A stretch of DNA of 64,000 nt, from NCBI RefSeq assembly GCF_002831565.1, contig NZ_CP025096.1, forward strand, positions 6,315,014 to 6,379,013, read 5' to 3'. Both the position numbers and the translations under genes were made by a program. Origin of the DNA: Spirosoma pollinicola (GTDB lineage: Bacteria; Bacteroidota; Bacteroidia; Cytophagales; Spirosomataceae). Below the pieces are notes generated by a model that was not told where the DNA came from, did not search any database, and was given only the letters and a program-made list of their open reading frames with translations. This document shows, one piece after another, positions 53,993 through 61,287 of the stretch (position 1 is its first letter; every line of letters begins with the position of its first letter).

Positions 53993-54568
53993 ATGCTGAA
54001 ATCCTATTATAACGCCGACGCTATCGAAGCGGGTTTAGATGAAGTGGGGCGGGGTTGTCTGGCTGGGCCGGTTGTGGCAGCAGCGGTTATCCTGCCAAAG
54101 CATTACACGCACCCCATTCTGAACGACTCCAAGCAGTTGTCGCATCGACAACGGGAAATCCTGAAAAAAGACATCGAGCGCGACGCGCTGGCCTGGGCTG
54201 TGGCCGAGGTGTCGCACGAGGATATTGACCGAATCAATATTCTGAAAGCCAGCTTTCTGGCCATGCATCGGGCGGTCGATAGGCTGATTATCAAGCCAGA
54301 ACATTTGCTGGTTGATGGCAATCGGTTTACGCCCTATCCTATGATTCCGCACACCTGTATCATTAAAGGTGATTCTCATTATCTGTCGATTGCAGCGGCA
54401 TCCGTGCTGGCCAAAATATACCGCGATGAGTTGATGGAGCAACTTGGCCGGGAGTTCCCGGCTTATGGCTGGGCTAAAAATGTAGGCTACCCAACCCCCA
54501 TTCACCGGGCCGCCATCCGGGAGTTTGGCCCGACAAAATACCACCGAATGAGCTTTCGATTACTGTAG
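53993..54568 (+). CDS. rnhB: Ribonuclease HII
   Basis: Removes RNA from RNA/DNA hybrids and single ribonucleotides in DNA. The 191-residue protein keeps the active site of the type II family: GLDEVGRGCLAGPVVAAAVIL, LLVDGN and SIAAASVLAKIYRDELM. ATG 53993 gives the best start, two bases after the BatA stop. A TTG overlapping that stop is also possible. Cotranscribed with the VWA cluster. Confidence 0.95.
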   Translation: MLKSYYNADAIEAGLDEVGRGCLAGPVVAAAVILPKHYTHPILNDSKQLSHRQREILKKDIERDALAWAVAEVSHEDIDRINILKASFLAMHRAVDRLIIKPEHLLVDGNRFTPYPMIPHTCIIKGDSHYLSIAAASVLAKIYRDELMEQLGREFPAYGWAKNVGYPTPIHRAAIREFGPTKYHRMSFRLL

Positions 54569-54648
54569 AGTAGTTGTTAAGTTAGCAGGCTAGCAGCTGA
54601 TGGGGGTAACATCCAGCAGAAAAATAGCCTACTAACCAATAACTTACT
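54569..54648. repeat. Class D quasi-palindrome bridging rnhB and NTF2-like stop codons
   Basis: Arms 54569-54592 and 54625-54648 pair imperfectly: AGTTAGCAGGCTA against AGTTATTGGTTAGTAGGCTA-type words. It starts at the rnhB stop and its right arm contains the stop of the convergent gene. Confidence 0.68.
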
Positions 54649-55165
54649 TTAGCCAGAAGTTATCTTCCTGTGCTACATCGGCAGAATACACTTTTGCTTT
54701 GACAATTTGGCCGTTCTCAACTGTATAAACGTCGATGTTATATACATCCAGAATACCCCCATTGGCTTGAACGGCTTTCCAGTGTACTAGACAGGCAACG
54801 CTGTTTTTATTGGCAGTAAGCACTTTCACATCGGTAAGGGCCAGACTGTTGTCGGTGGCCTGGAACATGCCGCCTACCATTTTAAAGACGTCGATGCTTG
54901 ATCTTTTGATACCGGAAAACCGGTTGCTTCCGGGTTGATCCCATTCTATATTCGGGTGGAGTGATGCCGCTAGTTTAGCCTGATTTCCCTGTTGAACAGC
55001 GGTTAAAAATTCACTGACGACCTGCATAGCCTGTGTTTCCATGGTTGTTGAGATTACTTGTTTAATGAATTTCTGATGAGTTAACTGAGATGATGGTTTG
55101 CTCATGGGTGGCAGATTTGCCGAATGATCCAGAGCGAGCATAAAAGCGAATGCGATAGTTTTCAT
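54644..55165 (-). CDS. NTF2/SnoaL-like protein
   Basis: A protein with a SnoaL-like cone fold over its last 130 residues: METQAMQVVSEFLTAVQQGN, LHPNIEWDQPGSNRFSG, CLVHWKAVQANGGI and VENGQIVKAKVYS. Starts possible at ATG 55165 (weak export-like extension) and ATG 55042 (compact domain only). The former is listed. SnoaL-like proteins range from isomerases to scaffolds, so no activity is claimed. It is divergent from the AraC gene, suggesting a regulatory pair. Confidence 0.82.
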   Translation of the reverse strand: MKTIAFAFMLALDHSANLPPMSKPSSQLTHQKFIKQVISTTMETQAMQVVSEFLTAVQQGNQAKLAASLHPNIEWDQPGSNRFSGIKRSSIDVFKMVGGMFQATDNSLALTDVKVLTANKNSVACLVHWKAVQANGGILDVYNIDVYTVENGQIVKAKVYSADVAQEDNFWLK

Positions 55166-55284
55166 GGCCTTTTTTTGACAAAGGTATTGGGCGGGTATCG
55201 GGTGCCTTTTACCATCAAGCGCCAACCAATTACCACTTCACGACAGCGGTAAAGCAAGGCCGGATATTTCTGTATGTTTACTTT

Positions 55285-56316
55285 ATGCAAGACTATCAGA
55301 AAGGATTGGCCCTTAATCTGCTGGCATATGCCGTCCAGAAAAACACCAATATAGATCGGCTATGTGCGTTGTCTGGCGTAGCCTTGAGTGAGCTGCGGGA
55401 CGAAGCCAGCGCCAGTCCCAGCTTGAAGCAGATTAATGCGTTGTGGCTAAATGCTGCGTATTTGAGTCAGGACCCGCTGTTTGGCCTTCACTTTGGCGAG
55501 TCGATGCAGGTGGCTGCTTTGGGTGTTGTGGGCGAGTTAATCCGACATAGCCGGACAATTGGCGAAGCGCTAACTCATGCAGCTTCTTTTGCCCATTTAA
55601 TTACGGATGTCCTCACTATGGTGGTGACTGCATCGGATCAACTGTTCACGATCGAGTTCGTGCCGAATGTGAAGCGGAGCCGCGAGTCACCAATCGTGTT
55701 CCGGCAGATGATGGATTTCTTTTTGGCCTTTACCTTACATGAGGTAGACGGCCTGATCTTGGAGAAAATCCAGCCTGTTACGGTCAGGATGCCGGTTTGT
55801 GCTGTAGATCAAACAGAATATAAACGGGTGTTGCGATGCTCGTCAATTCAGGACAGTGATAAATATGTGCTGGAATTCGATGCCCGGTTCTGGGAGGAGC
55901 CTATCCTGACCGCAGATTATGAGTTACAGGCGGTTCTGCTGCGGAAGGTAAATGTACTGACTGAAGCTAGTCGTCAGAAGGGAGTAGTAAGTGAGCGTAT
56001 ACATAATTTTCTACTGGCGAATGCGTATCTGGGTGTTCCAACGCTCGAAGCCATTGCGTCGAATTTGAACGTAAGCAGTCGGAGTTTACAGCGCAAACTA
56101 CGGGAAGAGGGTGTAACGTACCAGCAATTAGCCGATTCAATGCGGAAATCACTGGCCTTGCATTACCTGCAAGCGGGTCAGCATCCGGTAAAAGAAGTTT
56201 CCTATATTCTTGGATACAACGAACTGAGCGCCTTCAACCGAGCCTTCCGTCGGTGGACGGGTACAACTCCCGCTAGCTATCAGAAACAACAATCTGGCGC
56301 GCGTATTCACTCGTGA
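55285..56316 (+). CDS. AraC-family transcriptional regulator
   Basis: A 343-residue regulator. The N-terminal part (about 15-200) is Arabinose_bd-like (LYGLHFGESM-type, GVVGELIRHSRTIGEAL). The C-terminal double helix-turn-helix spans about 240-335 (FLLANAYLGVPTLEAIASNLNVSSRSLQRKL, then ELSAFNRAFRRWTGTTPASYQ). The last seven residues SGARIHS and the TGA are encoded by the left arm of a family A palindrome, so an older C terminus was probably shorter by a few residues. Confidence 0.92.
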   Translation: MQDYQKGLALNLLAYAVQKNTNIDRLCALSGVALSELRDEASASPSLKQINALWLNAAYLSQDPLFGLHFGESMQVAALGVVGELIRHSRTIGEALTHAASFAHLITDVLTMVVTASDQLFTIEFVPNVKRSRESPIVFRQMMDFFLAFTLHEVDGLILEKIQPVTVRMPVCAVDQTEYKRVLRCSSIQDSDKYVLEFDARFWEEPILTADYELQAVLLRKVNVLTEASRQKGVVSERIHNFLLANAYLGVPTLEAIASNLNVSSRSLQRKLREEGVTYQQLADSMRKSLALHYLQAGQHPVKEVSYILGYNELSAFNRAFRRWTGTTPASYQKQQSGARIHS

Positions 56317-56427
56317 CGGTTGATGAAGTCAGTATTTATTGACGCAAGCGAACCGGGACGCCAGACCAGCTTGCGTCAGTGAATACTGACTTTATGAAAA
56401 GGCACGAGTGAATACGCGCGCCAGATT
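56291..56427. repeat. Family A palindromic element inserted at the AraC stop
   Basis: Outer arms 56291-56315 and 56403-56427 pair perfectly (25 bp, AATCTGGCGCGCGTATTCAC). Inside, GTCAGTATTTATTGACGCAAGC opposes GCTTGCGTCAGTGAATACTGAC with two mismatches. The inner module is the same as the spacer of the 13961-14095 copy. Confidence 0.93.
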
Positions 56428-56453
56428 GTCTCATTTTTTGGGCCGCAGTCAAC

Positions 56454-58607
56454 TTATACCAACGTCTTTGCCCCGGCCCGTTCCCGCAGTGCTTCCGTTG
56501 GGCGAAAGCGTTCGCCGTATTGATCGGCCAGGCGGTCGAGGGTTTTGACGAACGTGTCGACACCTACAAAATCTACGAACGATATCGCTCCACCTGTGTA
56601 GGCGGGGAAACCCCAACCCAGAATAGACCCCAAGTCGGCATCCAGTTTTGTTCGTACAACGTTTTCCTCAAAGCAGCGAACGGCTTCGATAGCTTGCCGA
56701 TAGAGCAATCTCGTTTTTACTTCATCGAGCGTAGGTTGCTGTGCCGTTTGTGGGAACAGGTCCTGTAGGCCCGGCCAAAGTTTTTTACTCCGGTCGTCAG
56801 CATACTCATAGAAACCGGCTTTTGACTTCTTGCCGAGCCGACCAAGGTCAACGAATTTTTTGGCTACCTGATAGCTGATATCATCCTCGCCAATGGCCCC
56901 GTCTTTAATGCCCTGACCGGCAATTTTATAGACAAGATCCAGCGCCACTTCGTCCGTTACGGCCAGCGGACCAACGGGCATCCCGGCATCTTTTCCACCG
57001 TTTTCTATCAAAATCGGGTTGACTCCATCTTTCAGTAATTCCATTCCCTCGCCCGAATATGTCCCGAAGCAGCGCGACGTGTAAAAGCCACGAGAATCAT
57101 TGACGACAATGGGCGTTTTGCGAATCTTCCGGGTGAAATCGATGGCTACGGCCAGCGCGTAATCCGACGTTTGTTTGCCCATGATGATTTCCACAAGCAT
57201 CATTTTATCGACGGGCGAGAAGAAGTGAATGCCGATGAAATTTTCGGCCTTTGCCGATGCCTGCGCCAGCCCGCTAATGGGTAGCGTAGACGTGTTGGAG
57301 CCGAGAACGTTTAGCCCTACAGGTGCCAGCATAGGTTCGGCTTCTTTCGTGACCTGTGCTTTCAGCTCCCGATTTTCGAAAACGGCTTCGATAATCAGGT
57401 CGCAGCCCTGCAAATCCTGTGCATTGGCCGTGGGTTTGATCAGGTTCAGCGTACCGTCGACTTTTTGCGGATCGACTTTACCGCGTTCAACGCCCTTCTG
57501 AAGTAATGTCCGCGAGTAGTCTTTTCCTTTTTCGGCTGCTTCGACCGATACGTCTTTCAAAACAACTTCAATACCCGCCTGCGCCGATACATAAGCAATA
57601 CCCGCGCCCATCAAACCGGCCCCCAGGATTCCGAGTTTTTTGACGTCGGTTTTAGCTTGGTCTTTTGGGCGGCTGGCTCCTTTGTTGGCTTCGTTCATAC
57701 CCAGAAACATCGTCTGGATAAGGTTCTTTGCCACTTTCGAGGTGGCTACCTTCACAAAATGCCGTGCCTCGATCATCAGCGCCCGGTCGATGTTGACCTG
57801 TAAACCTTCATATACACACGCCATAACTTCGAGCGGGGCGGGATAATTACCTTTGGTTTTATCCATCAGCATGGCCGTACCAGCCGAAAATGTTTGAGCA
57901 CCTACGGGACTCTGCACGTTACCACCGGGAACCTTGAAATTATCTTTGCCGACAATTTTCCCGGTTTTGCGGTCGATCTCGTCCCAGGGTTTCAACGGCT
58001 TTTCGTTGGCGTCAATCCAGGCACGGGCTTTATCCATCATCTCGACTGGACTATCGGCAATGTCGTCGATCATACCCAGGTTTTTTGCTTCCTGAACCCC
58101 TACTTTTTTGCCTTCCAGAATAAGCGGCAGTGCCGCCTGGATACCAAGCATACGGGGTAGTCGCTGGGTTCCGCCTGCACCGGGCAGGAGCCCAATGGTT
58201 ACTTCGACCAGACCAATTACTGTTTTTGGATTATTGAGAGCCACGCGGTGGTGACAGGCTAAACAGATTTCGTAACCTCCTCCCAGCGCCGTACCGTTTA
58301 TGGCAGCAACGGTAGGCTTTCCCGATGTTTCTATGGTACGGAATATACGGTTCAACTCCGACGTGACTTTCAGCATCTCGGCGGGGGGCTTATCATTACT
58401 GCGGAGTATCATCTTCAGGTCTGCCCCCGCCACAAATTCCGGCTTTGTAGAGCTGATAATCAGCCCTTTAACAGATTCATCGGCAAAGGCGCGTTGCAGA
58501 GCCGCGTCAAATTGGGGGATCGATTCGTCATTGAGAACGTTCATAGGAGAGGAGGTCATCTCCCACGTAATGATAGCGATATCTTGATCAGTGGTGTAGT
58601 TTATCAT
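56454..58607 (-). CDS. Fatty-acid oxidation multifunctional enzyme (enoyl-CoA hydratase / 3-hydroxyacyl-CoA dehydrogenase)
   Basis: A 717-residue FadB/FadJ-type enzyme of beta-oxidation. The N-terminal crotonase domain has FVAGADLKMI and TALGGGYEICLACHHR (oxyanion-hole Glys), and the C-terminal part starts LGAGLMGAGIAYVSAQAG (NAD binding). NFIGIHFFSPVDKMMLVEI is the 3-hydroxyacyl-CoA dehydrogenase signature. ATG 58607 is chosen over an upstream open frame that overlaps a palindrome. The thiolase gene lies upstream on the same strand, so the pair performs two ends of the cycle. Confidence 0.95.
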   Translation of the reverse strand: MINYTTDQDIAIITWEMTSSPMNVLNDESIPQFDAALQRAFADESVKGLIISSTKPEFVAGADLKMILRSNDKPPAEMLKVTSELNRIFRTIETSGKPTVAAINGTALGGGYEICLACHHRVALNNPKTVIGLVEVTIGLLPGAGGTQRLPRMLGIQAALPLILEGKKVGVQEAKNLGMIDDIADSPVEMMDKARAWIDANEKPLKPWDEIDRKTGKIVGKDNFKVPGGNVQSPVGAQTFSAGTAMLMDKTKGNYPAPLEVMACVYEGLQVNIDRALMIEARHFVKVATSKVAKNLIQTMFLGMNEANKGASRPKDQAKTDVKKLGILGAGLMGAGIAYVSAQAGIEVVLKDVSVEAAEKGKDYSRTLLQKGVERGKVDPQKVDGTLNLIKPTANAQDLQGCDLIIEAVFENRELKAQVTKEAEPMLAPVGLNVLGSNTSTLPISGLAQASAKAENFIGIHFFSPVDKMMLVEIIMGKQTSDYALAVAIDFTRKIRKTPIVVNDSRGFYTSRCFGTYSGEGMELLKDGVNPILIENGGKDAGMPVGPLAVTDEVALDLVYKIAGQGIKDGAIGEDDISYQVAKKFVDLGRLGKKSKAGFYEYADDRSKKLWPGLQDLFPQTAQQPTLDEVKTRLLYRQAIEAVRCFEENVVRTKLDADLGSILGWGFPAYTGGAISFVDFVGVDTFVKTLDRLADQYGERFRPTEALRERAGAKTLV

Positions 58608-58623
58608 TGCTCTATGAATGGAT

Positions 58624-58707
58624 AATGAATAACGTAAAATGTATAATGGTGCAAGCAACGACCTAGCACCAGAAACATTATCTATTATTCATTTTACATT
58701 ATTCATT
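58624..58707. repeat. Class D palindrome of AATGAATAATGTAAAATG words
   Basis: Arms 58624-58647 and 58684-58707 pair with two mismatches of 24. GGTGC/GCACC forms the tip of the hairpin. It lies between the thiolase and FadB-like genes inside their shared operon, and its right arm enters the thiolase stop. Confidence 0.85.
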
Positions 58708-59914
58708 AATTGACCCGTTCAAAAATTGTGGCAATACCCATGCCGCCCCCGATGCAGAGGGTCGAGAGACCAAACTGTTTGCCCGAACGTTCGAGTTCAT
58801 CCAGCAGCGTGGCCGAAATGATGGCCCCCGTTGCGCCCAGTGGATGCCCCAGAGCAATAGCCCCGCCGTTTACATTCAGCTTGCTGTGATCGACGCCGAA
58901 TTCGTCCATAAAGAGCAATGGTACGGCGGCAAAGGCCTCGTTCACTTCGAAGAGATCAATATCGCCGATGCTCATGCCTGCACGTTTAAGCACTTTACGC
59001 GTAGCTGGAACCGGTCCCGTGAGCATGATCGTTGGTTCAGATCCCACAATGGCGAATGCTTTGATGCGGGCACGGGGCTTGAGTCCCGACATCTCGCCAA
59101 ATTCACGACTACCTATTAATACTCCGGCGGCCCCGTCGACAATTTGCGAGGAGTTTCCTGCGTGGTGAACATGGTTGATTTTATCGTATTGAGCGTATTT
59201 GAGCAGTGCCAGCGCATCTAAACCCATCTGGCCCATTGCCTCAAAAGCAGGCTTGAGCTTACTCAAACTTTCGGTTGTCGTGCCGGGGCGTACACCTTCG
59301 TCGCGGTCGAGCAGCAGCATCCCGATCTCGTCTTTAAGTGGAACGAGTGTTTTATGAAAGCGATTGTCGGCCTGCGCAGCAACGGCCCTGCGATATGACT
59401 CAGCCGCGAAACTGTCTACATCCGAGCGGGAATAACCGTATTTAGTGGCGATCAAATCGGCCGAAATGCCCTGTGGCACAATGTTATGGCGGGCCACAAT
59501 CTGTGGATTCATGAAAATAGCGCCCCCGTCGGAGCCCATCGGCACTCGCGACATCGACTCTACACCCCCGGCCACGATGGCGTCGACCTGTCCCGACATG
59601 ACGTAAGCAGCCGCCATATTAATGGCTTCCAGTCCCGATGAGCAGAACCGGTTGAGCTGCACCCCCGCCACCGATTCGTCGTAGCCAGCTTCGAGCGCGG
59701 CTGTGCGGGCAATATCGGCACCCTGTTCGCCAATGGGCGTTACACAACCCATGATCACATCGTCTATGAGTGATGTATCGATCTGGTTACGGTCGCGGAG
59801 CTCGCGCAAAACGCTGGTGAGTAGTTGAATGGGCTGCACATCATGCAGCGAACCGTCGCTTTTGCCCCGGCCCCGAGGTGTACGAACAGCATCATAAATG
59901 AAGGCTTCAGCCAT
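58706..59914 (-). CDS. Acetyl-CoA C-acyltransferase (thiolase)
   Basis: Catalyses the last step of beta-oxidation, cleaving 3-ketoacyl-CoA. The 402-residue enzyme carries the nucleophile Cys91 in NRFCSSGLEAI, GGVESMSRVPMG, the His in NGGAIALGHPLGATGA and the second Cys in TLCIGGGMGIA. It is the first gene of the unit with the FadB-like gene. A palindromic operator-like site precedes it. Confidence 0.96.
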   Translation of the reverse strand: MAEAFIYDAVRTPRGRGKSDGSLHDVQPIQLLTSVLRELRDRNQIDTSLIDDVIMGCVTPIGEQGADIARTAALEAGYDESVAGVQLNRFCSSGLEAINMAAAYVMSGQVDAIVAGGVESMSRVPMGSDGGAIFMNPQIVARHNIVPQGISADLIATKYGYSRSDVDSFAAESYRRAVAAQADNRFHKTLVPLKDEIGMLLLDRDEGVRPGTTTESLSKLKPAFEAMGQMGLDALALLKYAQYDKINHVHHAGNSSQIVDGAAGVLIGSREFGEMSGLKPRARIKAFAIVGSEPTIMLTGPVPATRKVLKRAGMSIGDIDLFEVNEAFAAVPLLFMDEFGVDHSKLNVNGGAIALGHPLGATGAIISATLLDELERSGKQFGLSTLCIGGGMGIATIFERVN

Positions 59915-59932
59915 AATTTTGTCGAAAAATTA

Positions 59933-59946
59933 GTATGCATGCATAC
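59933..59946. promoter_or_regulatory. Palindromic operator-like site upstream of the thiolase gene
   Basis: GTATGCATGCATAC is a perfect 14-bp palindrome, 19 bases upstream of the thiolase ATG. TetR-type regulators of fatty-acid degradation commonly bind such sites. No regulator gene is adjacent. The role is inferred. Confidence 0.5.
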
Positions 59947-60045
59947 GGTTTTCAGTCAAACAAAAGTACGGTAAAAGCTGAATGTGGCAATAGGGTTAGG
60001 TTAAATTTAAGAAAGCACAGGATGGTTTAGGACTGTGGTTGTACC

Positions 60046-60129
60046 AAACAGCCTCTGGCTGTTTGAGTGTTAAGACGATGACCAACTTACTGGCAATTTG
60101 TCTTCCACTCAAACAGCCAGAGGCTGTTT
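60046..60129. repeat. Family B palindromic element, copy 3 with 24-bp perfect arms
   Basis: AAACAGCCTCTGGCTGTTTGAGTG (60046-60069) pairs perfectly with 60106-60129. Each arm is itself a small hairpin, so a cruciform or a clover-like fold is possible. It lies between the thiolase gene start and the Hint gene stop. Confidence 0.88.
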
Positions 60130-60150
60130 ACTACTTAGCTATTTATTAAA

Positions 60151-61152
60151 TTACTTATCCAATACGACCGTTTCTCCAATCAGGTAAGCGCCGGATTCGG
60201 TAGCCAGATTGTACACCGTCTTCACTGACCGGATGGCCGATTCTGTTCGAACTACTTTATACCCAACAGTGCTATTTGTTGCGGCATCATACCGGTACAG
60301 CACCTCGCCCGCTTTTACGTCGCCCAATGCCTTGCGGCCGCTGGCGGTGAGAACGGGATGATTAGCCGTTGCTTCCAGTAAGATGGGTGCCCCAGGCAGG
60401 CCACGCACATCAGCGGTGAGTTCGTTGGTCGAAGTCAGCCAAACGCCAGCTAGTGAGAAATCACCAACGTGGGTATCTATTTTTGTGACACGTGTTGGCG
60501 TAAGCGATTTCGTTTTAGCATCATAACCAAGCACAACGTCGCCGGTCGTTACAGCACTGATGGCTTTTGACGAACCATCGGCCAGGGTCACAGGGGCATC
60601 GGCAGCGAAGCAGAAATTGTATTCTTCTTTTTTCTTCGCGCCACCCTCTTCAGTCTTGCCCGCGCCACCCGACAGCAAACCGGCCATCTCGCGTGATAGT
60701 ACGAAGGTTAACGTCGACATCAGGCCGGGCTCTTTTTCACCAACGTATTTCAAGTCGTCGATGTAAGCGTCCCATGCTTTGCGGTCGGCCGAAGCACCGG
60801 GAATAACGAACGGTTTTATCTCGCCCGATTTTTCGTTTTTATAAATTGCCAGCAAGCCAAGCTCCTTAGTGTCTTCTACGGTGAATACCTTGTACAGGTA
60901 AATTTTGCGGGTAATGCCGTCTGTGTAGTTAAAGACATAGGCCGGGCGCTCTTCGTAGCGATCCAGGATAAAGCCGCCCGATTTAAAATAGGTGTCTTTA
61001 TCGAGGTTAGCGACTTTAATGGTTTTGATGGCTTTGAGTTGCTCAACGGTCATGGATGTCGAGGTTGTCTGCGCCCAAACACGCTGACTAATTAACTGCG
61101 TTGCCACAGCGCAACTAAAGAAAATGAGAATTGATAGCAGGTTGTTTTTCAT
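60151..61152 (-). CDS. Secreted protein with a C-terminal Hint (hedgehog/intein) domain
   Basis: A 333-residue exported protein (signal peptide, LLSILIFFSCAVATQLIS). Residues 30-175 form an unknown mixed domain. From Cys181 (FCFAADAPVTLADGS) a Hint domain begins: DVVLGYDAKTKSLTP, the TxxH motif in TANHPV (Thr262, His265) and VYNLATESGAYLIG near the end. It has the N-terminal nucleophile Cys but lacks the terminal His-Asn of splicing inteins, so it could cleave or transesterify rather than splice. It is flanked by family B and family C palindromes. Confidence 0.82.
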   Translation of the reverse strand: MKNNLLSILIFFSCAVATQLISQRVWAQTTSTSMTVEQLKAIKTIKVANLDKDTYFKSGGFILDRYEERPAYVFNYTDGITRKIYLYKVFTVEDTKELGLLAIYKNEKSGEIKPFVIPGASADRKAWDAYIDDLKYVGEKEPGLMSTLTFVLSREMAGLLSGGAGKTEEGGAKKKEEYNFCFAADAPVTLADGSSKAISAVTTGDVVLGYDAKTKSLTPTRVTKIDTHVGDFSLAGVWLTSTNELTADVRGLPGAPILLEATANHPVLTASGRKALGDVKAGEVLYRYDAATNSTVGYKVVRTESAIRSVKTVYNLATESGAYLIGETVVLDK

Positions 61153-61160
61153 AGTATTTT

Positions 61161-61276
61161 TTTGTCATGCTGGAACGCCAGCCCGGTGCCGAAGGAAGCA
61201 TCTTCATCGGTAGTAAAAATATGTCATGCTCGAAGATGCTTCCTTCGGCACCGGGTTGGCGCTCCAGCATGACAAA
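61161..61276. repeat. Family C palindromic element, copy 2 with 45-bp arms
   Basis: Arms 61161-61205 and 61232-61276 pair with two mismatches over 45 bases: TTTGTCATGCTGGAACGCCA and so on. The spacer carries another GTCATGCT copy. It lies nine bases upstream of the Hint gene start, as copy 1 does for the cyclophilin gene. Confidence 0.93.
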
Positions 61277-61287
61277 AGTAAAAACCA

